Source: Micromonospora profundi (lineage in GTDB: Bacteria > Actinomycetota > Actinomycetes > Mycobacteriales > Micromonosporaceae). From it: a stretch of 64,000 bases of DNA. The translations under genes and the position numbers were made by a program. Below are positions 1 through 8,713 of this stretch, piece after piece. Numbering within the stretch: the stretch's first letter is position 1; every line of letters starts with the position of its first letter. The notes beneath the pieces were generated by a model that worked only from the letters and a program-made list of their open reading frames with translations, did not search any database and was not told where the DNA came from. The stretch covers positions 5,365,001 through 5,429,000 of the forward strand of contig NZ_JAATJK010000001.1 of the NCBI RefSeq assembly GCF_011927785.1. The letters are read 5' to 3'.

Positions 1-798
1 GTCCCGCACGAGCCGGTCGCCGAGGTGCCCGCGTAGGGCGGCGCGGGTCGCCGGCGCACCGGACAGGTCGAGGTAGGCGGTCTCGACGACGTCGAGGGTG
101 TCGATGTCGTCGTAGGAGATGACCTCGTCGTAGCAGCCGAGCGACCGCGTGAACGCGAGGTTGCCGGGCGAGGTGAGCCCGACCAGGCGGGGGCCACGGC
201 CGTGCAGTTCGAAGGCTGCGGCGTACGCCGTCTTGCTCGACGCCGACGACAGCACCAGCGACCGCACACCGTAGAAATCGTTGTCGATGACCTGGTCGGC
301 AAGCATGAACGAGGTGAAGAACAGCGGCCGGAACAGGATCAGCAGGTCTTCCTGCTCTGGCCGGTACGCGGGGTCACCGGTGGTCGACCGGTACGAGTTG
401 TACGGCGACGGCAGCTCGGCCCGGTGCGCGCTGGCGTCGCGGAAACCGGTCGCGTTCACCCGGTCGGGGCGTACCACCAGGTGGCCCGCTGGAGGCAGGT
501 AGCCGTAGACGCGCTGACCGACCTCGACACCCTCCACTGTGGAGGCGACGACCTCGGCGAAGCCCCACAGCGGCGGCAACCCCCACTGGCCGTCGAGCCC
601 GCGGGGCTCGGGCGGAAAGAACTGCCAGTAGCGCATCGCGTCGCCGAGCACCGCGTAGGTCACGTTGTTTGCGGTGAGGCCGACGCGGTCGACGCGCAGC
701 AGCGCTTCGCCGTCGGCCGGAGTGGGCGCTGCGCTGTCGACGAGGGTGGTCCGGCCCAGATCGTTGCGGGCCACGGCGAATGTCCACGAGTCGGCCAT
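1..798 (-). CDS. DUF2855 family protein (3' end outside window)
   Basis: The minus-strand frame is open from the ATG at 798 to the window edge, giving 266 codons with no stop. The N-terminus reads MADSWTFAVARNDLG and is followed by VGLTANNVTYAVLGDAMRYW, then a region with PLFFTSFMLADQ and SSASSKTAYA. This layout is that of DUF2855, a family resembling medium-chain dehydrogenase/quinone oxidoreductases but without an established reaction. The SSASSKTAYAAAF segment sits where a Rossmann nucleotide-binding region would begin. Family members are about 350 residues long, so roughly a quarter is missing. It is separated from the phosphatase gene by about 70 bases and both are on the same strand. 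The family call is firm; the function is unknown. Confidence 0.8.
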   Translation of the reverse strand, partial: MADSWTFAVARNDLGRTTLVDSAAPTPADGEALLRVDRVGLTANNVTYAVLGDAMRYWQFFPPEPRGLDGQWGLPPLWGFAEVVASTVEGVEVGQRVYGYLPPAGHLVVRPDRVNATGFRDASAHRAELPSPYNSYRSTTGDPAYRPEQEDLLILFRPLFFTSFMLADQVIDNDFYGVRSLVLSSASSKTAYAAAFELHGRGPRLVGLTSPGNLAFTRSLGCYDEVISYDDIDTLDVVETAYLDLSGAPATRAALRGHLGDRLVRD

Positions 799-867
799 GC
801 TGTGACGCTAGACAGCCCTCGATGCGGAGACAAGTGCACTGCGAGTGCAAAATCCCACTCGACGCGG

Positions 868-2160
868 TCAGCCCTGTGGCACGCCGAGGCGGCTGAGGTG
901 CGCGAGCGGCAGGTGCGGTGGCCGCCACTCCAGGAACATGGCAGTGGCGTCGTCGTCGAGCTGATCGTCCTGGTACGCGAGGACGGCGCGCACCAGGCGG
1001 CGCATCGTCTCGGGGCTGGGCAGCCCGTCATTGAGGGCGCGGCCGACGAAATCGACGAGCCGGTCCAGGCCGAACCGCTCCCCGTCGGCGCTCTTCGCGT
1101 CGGTGATGCCGTCGGTGTAGGCGAGGATCCGGTCACCCGGGTGCAGTTCCTCCTGGTGCACACGGGGGGCGCCGGCCGACAGGTACCCCAGGCCGAGCGG
1201 CAGGGCGGTCGGGCCCGGCAGCTCCCGGATGGCCTTGCCGTCGCGCAGCAGCATGGCCCCCGGGTGACCCGCGTTGATGATTCTGAGCTGGCCGGTGCGG
1301 CGGTCCAGTTCGGCAAGCAGCGCGGTAGCGAAGGAGCCGGGGTGCTCGGAGTGCACCCACCGGTCGATGCTCGTCGCCGTGTCGGCCAGGTCGAGGCCGG
1401 ACCGGCGGGCGTTGCGGTACGCGCTGACCACCAGCGACGCGAGGGTGCTCGCCTTGATGCCGTGCCCGCAGGTGTCGAAGAGGCCGACGCTGAGCACGTC
1501 ACCGTTCAGCGCGTAGTCGAAGATGTCCCCGCCGACGTCGTAGCACGGTTCGAGGATGGCGGTGATCACCAGCTCGTCGGTGGCGAAGGTCAACGGCGGC
1601 AGCAGCCCCCACACGATCTCGGCGGCGACCTGCATGGGCAGGCGGCGCCGCATCCGCTCGACGACATCGCCGTAGAGCCGGCGGTTCACGAGGACCTGGG
1701 CGATGTTCACCGCCAACTCCCAGGCGGGCACGTCCATCGCCGCGTCACCAGCGTCCGGCGACACGACCTCCAGCACCCCCAGCCGCTCGCAGCCGAGCAG
1801 CAGGGGCACCCAGAGTCGGTCGGGGGTCTCGGCGGCACGCTGCACGTCGAGGCTTGTGAACGCGCGGCCGGCAAGCGTCGTCTCGATCGTCAGCTCGTCC
1901 CGGACGAGACCCGCGCCCAGCAGCGGCACGAGGCTGGACTGGGTGTAGTCGGCCAGGTAGATCACGACCTCGGTCGCGCCGATGGCCGGCGCGGCGCGGG
2001 TGACGAGCAGAGACAGCTCGTCGGGCCCGCCGCGGGGTGCGTTGAGCTGGAGCCAGCGCGCGGCTTCACCAGCGTCGACCAAGCTCCACCTCCCCGTGTC
2101 TGCACCACCGTAGAAGCCTGGGGGCGAAGTACCAAACCGTGGGAGGAGTTCAACAGGCAT
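868..2160 (-). CDS. SpoIIE/RsbU-type PP2C serine phosphatase with GAF-like N-terminus
   Basis: This is a predicted stress-signalling phosphatase that would dephosphorylate an anti-anti-sigma factor. The first half (about residues 35-190) looks like a GAF sensor domain; the second half is a PPM/SpoIIE phosphatase. Metal-binding and catalytic motifs are visible: YDVGGDIFD, FDTCGHGIKAS, NAGHPGAMLL, YTDGITDA and a C-terminal DDDATAMFL. No membrane segment is seen. The start is uncertain. The ATG at 2160 gives 430 aa but has no good ribosome site, whereas a TTG at 2082 follows GGGGAGG at ideal spacing and would give 404 aa. It diverges from the sigma-factor gene, which supports a shared role in general stress control. 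No anti-sigma or anti-anti-sigma gene is next to it. Confidence 0.85.
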   Translation of the reverse strand: MPVELLPRFGTSPPGFYGGADTGRWSLVDAGEAARWLQLNAPRGGPDELSLLVTRAAPAIGATEVVIYLADYTQSSLVPLLGAGLVRDELTIETTLAGRAFTSLDVQRAAETPDRLWVPLLLGCERLGVLEVVSPDAGDAAMDVPAWELAVNIAQVLVNRRLYGDVVERMRRRLPMQVAAEIVWGLLPPLTFATDELVITAILEPCYDVGGDIFDYALNGDVLSVGLFDTCGHGIKASTLASLVVSAYRNARRSGLDLADTATSIDRWVHSEHPGSFATALLAELDRRTGQLRIINAGHPGAMLLRDGKAIRELPGPTALPLGLGYLSAGAPRVHQEELHPGDRILAYTDGITDAKSADGERFGLDRLVDFVGRALNDGLPSPETMRRLVRAVLAYQDDQLDDDATAMFLEWRPPHLPLAHLSRLGVPQG

Positions 2161-2382
2161 TTAAATGCTCGGCATCACGCCCACCATCATCCTTTTGGCT
2201 AGTAATTAATCAAACTTTCCGGTAGTGTCCGCGGCATCATCCGAACGACATGACGCGGCGGCGAGGCCCGTGGTTTTGGCCCTGCGACAGCGCACCCCGC
2301 CCGTACGTGCGCTCCGGCGAAAGCCGGTTCGGAGATCCTCCGGTCGACCCGATCGACGGGCACACGCGGGAAGGACCAGCCC
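2161..2382. promoter_or_regulatory. Divergent promoter region between phosphatase and sigma-factor genes
   Basis: This 222-base spacer separates two divergent regulatory genes. The left third (about 2185-2220) is strikingly AT-rich for this genome and contains TAGTAATTAATCAAA, so it is the likely site of the promoter elements. No promoter consensus could be assigned with certainty. The sigma gene has a GGAAGGA ribosome site just before its ATG. Confidence 0.4.
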
Positions 2383-3186
2383 ATGGTCACTACTTTGGAG
2401 CCCAGGACCAGCACCGGTTTCGGCCGGCGGAGCACCGCCCCGGCGGCCAAGCTGACCGCCGAGCTGGCCGCGATGCCGGCCGACGACCCCCGCCGGCCGG
2501 CGTTGCGGGACCGCACCATCGAGGCGTGGTTGCCGCTCACCCGCCACCTGGCACGCCGCTACACGGGACGCGGCGCCCCGGACGACGACCTGAACCAGAC
2601 CGCCGTGGTCGGCCTCATCAAGGCCGTCGACCAGTTCGACCCCACCCGGGGCGTCGACTTCAGCGGGTACGCCATCCCGACCATCGTCGGCGAGATCAAG
2701 CGATACTTCCGGGACCGCACCTGGGCGGTGCGGGTACCCCGCCGCCTCCAGGAACTCCGGCTGTCGATCAGCGCCGCGAACAGCGCTCTCACGCACACCC
2801 TCGGTCGCTCGCCGACGGTGACCGACGTCGCGACGTACCTTGACGTCTCGGAGGAGACCGTTCTGGAAGGGCTGGAGGGTGCCCGGGCGTACCACGCAAC
2901 TTCCCTCTCCACGCCCGTCGGTGCCGACGGCACCATGGAACTCGGCGACACCTTCGGCATGATCGACCACGAGTTCGACGTGGTCGAGCTCCGCGTCGCC
3001 CTCGGCCCGGCGCTCGCCACGCTGCCGGAACGTGAACGCACGATCCTGAGCCTGCGTTTCCACGGCAACCTGACCCAGGTCCAGATCGCCGAACAGATCG
3101 GCGTTTCCCAGATGCACGTCTCACGGCTCATCACCCGGGCGCTGGGCAAGCTGCGCCACCAACTCGCCGACAGCGACCTCACCTGA
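2383..3186 (+). CDS. RNA polymerase sigma factor, SigB/SigF/SigG family
   Basis: This is a 267-aa sigma-70-family factor of the stress/sporulation group. Region 2 is plain: DDLNQTAVVGLIKAVDQFDP followed by SGYAIPTIVGEIKRYFRD and TWAVRVPRRLQEL. Region 3 follows (LGRSPTVTDVATYLDVSEE). Region 4 has the helix-turn-helix LTQVQIAEQIGVSQMHVSRL. The length is normal for the SigB/SigF group, and there is no region 1.1. The start ATG at 2383 follows GGAAGGACC. The divergent SpoIIE-type phosphatase is the usual functional partner through an anti-sigma kinase, but no kinase is encoded nearby, so the intermediate must lie elsewhere. Members of this family respond to osmotic or oxidative stress or to differentiation; which applies here cannot be read from the sequence. 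Confidence 0.93.
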   Translation: MVTTLEPRTSTGFGRRSTAPAAKLTAELAAMPADDPRRPALRDRTIEAWLPLTRHLARRYTGRGAPDDDLNQTAVVGLIKAVDQFDPTRGVDFSGYAIPTIVGEIKRYFRDRTWAVRVPRRLQELRLSISAANSALTHTLGRSPTVTDVATYLDVSEETVLEGLEGARAYHATSLSTPVGADGTMELGDTFGMIDHEFDVVELRVALGPALATLPERERTILSLRFHGNLTQVQIAEQIGVSQMHVSRLITRALGKLRHQLADSDLT

Positions 3187-3226
3187 TCACCACACCGTCA
3201 CCGCGCGACAGCCTGCCGACCCGCGG

Positions 3227-4714
3227 TCACTCCGACCGTGCATGGGCGGGCCCGGCCACCATCGCGGCGAGCAGAGCCGTCACCGGCACGGTCGCGAAGC
3301 CGACCCGGGCGTCACTGGCCCCGTACGGCAGCCACAGCTCGCGGTCATGGACGAGCCCGCCGCAGGAGTAGACGACGTTCGGTACGTAGCCGTCCCGGTC
3401 GGACCGCTCAGGCGACAGGAGCACGCCGGGAAGGTGCGCGACCACCCGCTCCGGTCGGTGCAGGTCGAGCAGAAGCGCGCCGATCGCGTACCGACGCATC
3501 GGCCCGACACCGTGGGTGAGCACGAGCCAGCCCGCCTCGGTCTCGATGGGAGACCCGCAGTTGCCGACCTGAATCAACTCCCAGCTGTCCTGCGGAGCGT
3601 GCAGCGGGATCGGACGTTGCCAGCGGCTCTCGGTGTCCAGGACGGTCAGACCGATGGTCTCGCCGTCGGCGCGGCAGAGAGCCAGGTGCCGGCCGCCGAC
3701 GGTACGGGGAAAGAGCGCGATCCCCTTGTTACGAGCCCCCGGCCCGCGCATCGGCGTCATCTCGAAACGACGCAGGTCGGTGCTGACCAGTGCACGGGTG
3801 CCGACGTTCCGGCCGTCGTAGGCGGTGTAGGTGGCCCGATACACCGGTCCTGACTCGTCGGTGAACCTGACGAACCGAGCGTCCTCCATGCCGTTGCTCT
3901 CCGCCGGGGTGGCCGGCCAGAGCACGCGTTCGTGCAGAGCCGTCTCGGCGGGGAAGGCCGTGGCGTAGCTGCCCGCGTTGGTACGCCGCAGGTGTTCCAA
4001 CGTGCTCAAGCCGGTGCTGCGGGAGAGCAGATCCGGCGGCAGACCGCCGAGCACCCGCTCGAAGGTCGCCTCGTCGTACCGGTCGGGCAACGCGTTCAAC
4101 ACCGTGGCGGTGACCTCGTTGTCGCAGTCCTCCTCGGCCATGCCGCTCACCAGTAGATCCCGCCGGTGCCGTACGCCCGTCCGCTGTCCGACCGCCAGAA
4201 GGCCGGACCGTTCGGTGACGGTGAGCTGGCGCCCAGGCCCGAGCACGGCGGTGGCGAACCCGATCGACGACAGGTGGCCCTCCCCGATCTGGCGCAGGCT
4301 GACCGCGACGCGCAACTGCCCGACGCTCAGCTGGGTCTGGTCGGGGTGGGCCACCATGGACGGATTGCACAGGGCTGCGGCCTCGACCGCGTACTCGTGG
4401 CTGAAGTAGGCGCCGACGAGGAGCCGGCTGGCGGAAGAGAGGTCTTCGGCCCGGGCTGCGCGGTGCCGCACGAGGTCGTAGTGATGCTGGAACGTTCCCG
4501 CCAGGTCGCGGTGGCGGGCACCGAAGCGGTCGAAGGTGTCCCGCAGCAGCCGGTCGACCTCCTCGTCGTCGAGGTGCGCGACCCGGTCGATGAGAGCGCC
4601 CGCGCGGGTACGCACCACCGCGGCGTCCTCACCCGGGACGAAGAGCTTGACGATGACCCGGCGTGGATCAGAGGTGAGGGTGACGTCCTGCCGGACGGCC
4701 AGGATCCCGGTCAC
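3227..4714 (-). CDS. GH130-family glycoside phosphorylase/hydrolase (beta-mannoside type)
   Basis: This is a predicted five-bladed beta-propeller enzyme of glycoside hydrolase family 130, whose known members phosphorolyse or hydrolyse beta-mannosides. Recognisable GH130 segments are SNGMEDARFVRF, NKGIALFPR, GNCGSPIETEAGWLVLTHGVG and YVPNVVYSCGG. The N-terminal third is alpha-helical, as in the longer GH130 proteins. The start is taken as the GTG at 4714, which overlaps the stop of the upstream gene in GTGA and gives 495 aa; the frame is open further upstream but only as a shadow of that gene. It is the last gene of a coupled cassette with two GT4 enzymes, so it probably trims or recycles the same mannose-containing glycan. 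The exact substrate is unknown. Confidence 0.85.
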   Translation of the reverse strand: MTGILAVRQDVTLTSDPRRVIVKLFVPGEDAAVVRTRAGALIDRVAHLDDEEVDRLLRDTFDRFGARHRDLAGTFQHHYDLVRHRAARAEDLSSASRLLVGAYFSHEYAVEAAALCNPSMVAHPDQTQLSVGQLRVAVSLRQIGEGHLSSIGFATAVLGPGRQLTVTERSGLLAVGQRTGVRHRRDLLVSGMAEEDCDNEVTATVLNALPDRYDEATFERVLGGLPPDLLSRSTGLSTLEHLRRTNAGSYATAFPAETALHERVLWPATPAESNGMEDARFVRFTDESGPVYRATYTAYDGRNVGTRALVSTDLRRFEMTPMRGPGARNKGIALFPRTVGGRHLALCRADGETIGLTVLDTESRWQRPIPLHAPQDSWELIQVGNCGSPIETEAGWLVLTHGVGPMRRYAIGALLLDLHRPERVVAHLPGVLLSPERSDRDGYVPNVVYSCGGLVHDRELWLPYGASDARVGFATVPVTALLAAMVAGPAHARSE

Positions 4715-5763
4715 GACCAACGCCGGGCGTGCTGCAGGGTGGAGATGAGCGCGAGGGTCGACTCGGCGCCCTGGTTGAGGTTGGGTCCGTGCGCGGTCAG
4801 TCCGTCGTAGCCGCCGCCGGTTTCCGGATCCCACATGGGCGTGCCGATGTCATTGTCACCGAGGAACCACGCGATCGCCTGCCGCACCCCGTCGTCCCAG
4901 ACCGGATCGCCGGTGACCATGGCTGCCGTGGCGCAGGCGTCGGCGAAGGCCGCGACCTCGATCGGTTGCTGGTCGTGGTGCAGCCGTACGATCCCGCGCT
5001 GCCACCCTGCGGCGGGCACGACGGACAGCCGTCCGTCGCGGAGTTGGACACTTCGCAGCCAGGTGAGCATCCGTAGGCCCTCGTCGAGAGTCGGGCCACC
5101 GTTGCACAGCTGGCTGGCGACGATCACCACCTCGGCGAGGGCCGCGTTGGCGTAGGTCAAACGCTGCTGCGGCCAGGGCCACCGCGAGTCGGAATCCGGC
5201 GCTCCGACGGCGGTGGCGGCCGCCGTCAACAACGCGGCGGCGGCGACGTGGCCCGGATGTCGACGCAGCACCTCGGCCGCGCCGAGTCCGGCGAAGGCCA
5301 TCGCGTGCGGGGCCGCGGCACGGCGGATAGCACCTCGGCTGAAGGCGACCAGCGCCTCCTCCCGTATCCAGGCGGCCGGACTGCGGGCAACGGCCGTGCC
5401 CAACCCCCACAGCGCCCGGCCCCACCAGTCGCCGAGCCCGGGCTCGTCGGCCCAACGCCTGTCGTACCCGAGTCGGTTGTGAAAGGCGCCGCGGGCGTCC
5501 TGCGCATGGGTCAGGAAGGCGAGGTAGCGCTCCGCGAGCCGTAGCAGTTCCTCGGTCGGCTCCGGCTCGCGGCAGACGACGACCAGGCCACGGGCCACGT
5601 CATCGGTGCAGTAGCCGTGCTCCCGGCGGACGATGGCGTGCCTAGCGTGCTCGAACAGACCTGTGTCGTCGCTCAGCCGGGCCAGGTGCGCGAAGCTCGG
5701 CGCGGGCGCCGGCGCCCACTGCCGGCCGACCGCTGTCCGGGGGCGGCCGGCGGTCGCGGTCAC
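4711..5763 (-). CDS. Alpha/alpha-barrel glycosidase-like protein of GT4-GH130 clusters
   Basis: This 350-aa protein is found next to GT4 and GH130 genes, sometimes annotated loosely as a glycosyltransferase. Repeated helical segments such as HGYCTDDVARGLVVV, WGRALWGLGTAV, PHAMAFAGLGAAE and NLNQGAESTLALI suggest an (alpha/alpha)6-toroid of the kind used by glycosidases and epimerases. Conserved acidic residues in CTDDVAR and NQGAES are candidate active-site residues. The GTG start at 5763 overlaps the stop of the upstream glycosyltransferase (GTGA), and its own stop overlaps the GH130 start the same way. The four genes are therefore translationally coupled. A biochemical function cannot be given from sequence alone. 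Confidence 0.75.
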   Translation of the reverse strand: MTATAGRPRTAVGRQWAPAPAPSFAHLARLSDDTGLFEHARHAIVRREHGYCTDDVARGLVVVCREPEPTEELLRLAERYLAFLTHAQDARGAFHNRLGYDRRWADEPGLGDWWGRALWGLGTAVARSPAAWIREEALVAFSRGAIRRAAAPHAMAFAGLGAAEVLRRHPGHVAAAALLTAAATAVGAPDSDSRWPWPQQRLTYANAALAEVVIVASQLCNGGPTLDEGLRMLTWLRSVQLRDGRLSVVPAAGWQRGIVRLHHDQQPIEVAAFADACATAAMVTGDPVWDDGVRQAIAWFLGDNDIGTPMWDPETGGGYDGLTAHGPNLNQGAESTLALISTLQHARRWS

Positions 5764-6896
5764 GCCGACACCACACTGACGGCGGGCGCGCGCACCTCGG
5801 TGAGTCGCTCGGCGAGGGTGCCGTACCGGGCCGCCACCGCGGGCCAGCGTAGATCCGCGGCCAACGGCCGGACCCGACCGGCCAGCCGGGCGGCGAGGCC
5901 CGGCTCGGTCAGGACCCGTCGGATCGCCAAGGCCAGCGCCGCCGGGTTCTGGTGGGGTACGACCAGACCGGGTCCGCCGGTGAGCAGCTCGACAGCGTGC
6001 GGGAACGCCGTTGCCACGACGGGCACCCCGGCGGCCACCGCCTCGATGAGCACGCCGGAGGTGACCTGTTCGCGGGAGTCGTACGGCAGCACGACGACGT
6101 CGGCGGAGCGGATCAGGCGGCCGAGGGTCTCCTGGTCGTGGTAGAGGTCCTGGTAGTCCACGGCGTGCGCGACGCCGAGCTGGGCGCCGAGCTGGTGCAG
6201 GCCCGCCCGGTACGTCTCGCCGTGGTGCTCGATCACCTTGGGGTGGGTCCGGCCGGCCACTGTGTAAGTGGGCGTCGGTTCCAGGTCCTGCAACCGGGCG
6301 AGGGCGCCCAGCGACCACTCGATCCCCTTGCCAGGGCCGATCAGCCCCCAGGTCAGCAGGTGCGGTCGGGTACGCCGCTCGACGGGCACGCCGGCGAGTT
6401 CCGCGGCGCCGTGCGGGATGACCGTCACCTTGCTCGCCGCCACGGCGTAGCCGACGAGCAGGCGGTCGCGGGCGGTGTCGGTCATCGTGACGACCGCACC
6501 GGCGGTGGCGACGATCTGCTCCAGCAGGGACTTCTGCCGGGCGGAAGGCTTACGCAGCACGGTGTGCAGGACCACGATGCTCGGCACGGTGAGCCGGCGC
6601 AGCAACGGCAGCACGTCCTCGCCGTCGGTGCCGGGATAGATGCCGTACTCGTGCTGGACGATGGCCACGTCGAAGGAGTTCAGGGCCGCCGCGGCGTCCC
6701 GCCAGCCCGCCCGGGTCCGCGTCGACCAGGTGTGCACCACGCCGGGGCCGGGCCGCGGGTCGTCCCCGTGGTCGGTGACCCGCACTATGCCACCGCGCGT
6801 GCCGTCGGCGGTGAGCTGGGCGGCGAGGGCCGAGTTGAAAGTGGCAAGTCCACACCGGGTCGGCGGGTGGGTGCTGAGGAATCCGTAACTGGGCAT
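5760..6896 (-). CDS. GT4-family glycosyltransferase
   Basis: This is a 378-aa GT-B fold glycosyltransferase. The start at 6896 gives MPSYGFLSTHPPTRCGLATF, a typical N-terminal Rossmann opening with a GLATF loop, and follows GGAAGG. An IVQHEYGIYPG segment and the C-terminal IRSADVVVLPYDSREQVTSG with IEAVAAGVPVVATAFPHAVE are the donor-binding motifs of GT4 enzymes. There is no signal peptide or transmembrane segment, so it works in the cytoplasm. Donor and acceptor are not predictable, although the GH130 partner hints at mannose (GDP-mannose). It lies 119 bases downstream of a second GT4 gene and overlaps the alpha/alpha-barrel gene by four bases. Confidence 0.88.
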   Translation of the reverse strand: MPSYGFLSTHPPTRCGLATFNSALAAQLTADGTRGGIVRVTDHGDDPRPGPGVVHTWSTRTRAGWRDAAAALNSFDVAIVQHEYGIYPGTDGEDVLPLLRRLTVPSIVVLHTVLRKPSARQKSLLEQIVATAGAVVTMTDTARDRLLVGYAVAASKVTVIPHGAAELAGVPVERRTRPHLLTWGLIGPGKGIEWSLGALARLQDLEPTPTYTVAGRTHPKVIEHHGETYRAGLHQLGAQLGVAHAVDYQDLYHDQETLGRLIRSADVVVLPYDSREQVTSGVLIEAVAAGVPVVATAFPHAVELLTGGPGLVVPHQNPAALALAIRRVLTEPGLAARLAGRVRPLAADLRWPAVAARYGTLAERLTEVRAPAVSVVSA

Positions 6897-7015
6897 GAAC
6901 GTCTGGCCTTCCGGGTTGTCGGCGGCCACCTCACGTACGGGGACGCACCTCACGCGGTGACGGCGCACGCCGGTCAGCGTGTGTGACCGGCGGAACGTGT
7001 TCGGGGGACGGTCAG

Positions 7016-8083
7016 CTACGGATGCGATCTGACCAGGTTCGCCTGGTCGGGAACGACCGGTCGCTCGGCGGGTGGGGTTCCGCCCCGGACGACACGCTCG
7101 TAGACGGCGAGGTAGTCGGTGACCATCCGGTCCGCGCTGAAGCGCTGTCGAGCCCGCGCCCGGCATGCGGCTCGGTCGAGGTCGACGACCCGGGTCACCG
7201 CGTCGACGGCCTGCTCGACGGTGTGGACGAGGTATCCCGTCACGCCTTCGTCGACGACCTCCGGCATGGACCCTCGCGCGTACGCGACGACAGGCGTGCC
7301 GCAGACCATCGACTCCACCACGGACAGTCCGAACGGCTCGTCGAAGGCGATCGGATGCAACAGGGCGCTGCTGGCACCCAGCACCTCGGCGCGTCGTCGG
7401 GGACCGACCGATCCGAGGTAGACGACCCGGTCGCCGTCGATGTGCGGGGCCACCTGCTCGGCGAAGTACCGCTCGTCCTGCACGATGCCGCAGATGGTCA
7501 GGGGCCGACCGGCGCGGCGAGCGATCTCAATCGCGGTGTGGGTGCCCTTGTCGGGGTGGATCCGGCCGAACACGACCAAGCCGGGGCCGGCATCAGGGGT
7601 GAGCGGCAGACCGGTGAGGTCGACGCCGTGCTGCACCGTGGCGACGTAGTCGAGTTCCGGCGACCGGTCGGCGTCGGAGATCGACACGTAGGACGATCGG
7701 GCTCGGGCGTAGGCCGGCAGGATCCCCGCTCCCGAGAAGCCGTGCACTGTCGTGAGCAGTGGTGCTCGGCAGTGCTCCGCGAAGGCCAGCGGCAGCCAGT
7801 CGAGGTGGCTGTGCACCAGGTCGAACTGCGCCGAGCGGGCGAACGCGTGGGAGACGTGCATCGCCTCCCACACCCGGCCGTCCATGTCCGGGTTGTCGGC
7901 GTACCCCTGGGGACACACACCGTCGAGTCGGGCGGAGGTGACCGAGTCCAGCGTCGCGAAGAGGGTCACGTCCACGCCATGGGCGACCAGCCCTTCGGCG
8001 AGCAGGCCGGTCACCTGCTCCCAGGGGCCGTAGTGGTGCGGGGGCGTACGCCAGGCGACCGGTCCGAGCAGCGCAACCCTCAT
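7016..8083 (-). CDS. GT4-family glycosyltransferase
   Basis: This 355-aa retaining glycosyltransferase starts with MRVALLGPVAWRTPPHHYGP, the usual GT4 opening with a glycine/tyrosine acceptor loop. HSHLDWLPLAF and TTVHGFSG lie in the N-terminal domain. VVFGRIHPDKG and the sugar-nucleotide motif DEPFGLSVVESMVCGTPVVA lie in the C-terminal domain. The ATG at 8083 overlaps the stop of the upstream 57-aa gene in ATGA, so the two are coupled. It is the second glycosyltransferase of the GT4-GT4-GH130 cassette. It probably adds one sugar of a short soluble oligosaccharide or glycoconjugate; no membrane-linked partner (flippase, polymerase) is encoded here. Confidence 0.9.
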   Translation of the reverse strand: MRVALLGPVAWRTPPHHYGPWEQVTGLLAEGLVAHGVDVTLFATLDSVTSARLDGVCPQGYADNPDMDGRVWEAMHVSHAFARSAQFDLVHSHLDWLPLAFAEHCRAPLLTTVHGFSGAGILPAYARARSSYVSISDADRSPELDYVATVQHGVDLTGLPLTPDAGPGLVVFGRIHPDKGTHTAIEIARRAGRPLTICGIVQDERYFAEQVAPHIDGDRVVYLGSVGPRRRAEVLGASSALLHPIAFDEPFGLSVVESMVCGTPVVAYARGSMPEVVDEGVTGYLVHTVEQAVDAVTRVVDLDRAACRARARQRFSADRMVTDYLAVYERVVRGGTPPAERPVVPDQANLVRSHP

Positions 8084-8253
8084 GGGGATGGCGCGTCGAC
8101 GAGGTCAGCCGCGTCGAGATGCAGGGTGGCGAGCAGGCCGGAGTGCTTGGCCGGATCCACCCGCTCGGGCAGCTCGCGCTCGACCCAGTCGGCCCTGGCC
8201 TGCTGGCCGCGGTCGCGAAGTGCGTCGACGATCCTGTGCTTGGCGATCCTCAT
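8080..8253 (-). CDS. Small conserved hypothetical protein (57 aa) leading the GT4/GH130 cassette
   Basis: A small frame starts at the ATG at 8253, preceded by GGGAG at suitable spacing, and ends in ATGA with the glycosyltransferase start. It encodes a charged, probably helical protein beginning MRIAKHRIVDALRDRGQQAR and containing a WVERELPERVDP stretch. No membrane segment, signal or known domain is visible. The good ribosome site and the tight coupling make it a real gene. It may be a helper or regulator of the glycosyltransferases, but that is only inferred from position. An open frame continues upstream of 8253 without a credible start. Confidence 0.7.
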   Translation of the reverse strand: MRIAKHRIVDALRDRGQQARADWVERELPERVDPAKHSGLLATLHLDAADLVDAPSP

Positions 8254-8713
8254 CTGGTGCTCCCATGGTTGAGCCGTCCGGAATTCTTCTGCGCGTGGAC
8301 GGCGGTGTGAAAGCGCGTGTGGGATGCCGTGTCCGGTCATCACGCAAGCCCGAATGGGCGGTATCAGCTAAATCGACTGGCGAGACCTGGTCGGCGACGA
8401 CCAGCACGTCCAGCGGTGGGGTTGACCGGTCGGTAACGCCCTGGCGGGCTGGTGGCGACGACATCCGGCGGCCACCGGTGGCCCCGGGCGACATGCCCAC
8501 CGTACGCCCCCAACCTGTTCGGCTGCACGGGCACCGACGGCAGGGTGCGGCGCAAGCCTTTCGCACAGCGGTGCCGTTGGCGGAGGCGTACGCTGGAATC
8601 GCCCACCGCCGCACGCCCATCGACCAGGTCGCCGACTCTTCGTGGCGCCGATGGCCCGCCCCTCCCCGCACCGGCTCGGCCGACGCGATCGAGGACGTCG
8701 ACACCATCGGCGG
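8254..8713. other. 460-base non-coding spacer upstream of the GT4/GH130 cassette
   Basis: Open frames run across this spacer on both strands, but none has a ribosome site, a family motif or continuity with its neighbours. A locally AT-richer patch around 8360-8385 could hold the promoter of the minus-strand glycosyltransferase cassette. Nothing else could be recognised. Confidence 0.4.

Noticed and set aside
4711..6318. 535-codon form of the alpha/alpha-barrel gene
   Set aside because: The N-terminal extension lies within the upstream glycosyltransferase gene in another frame; the coupled GTG at 5763 fits the homologous region.
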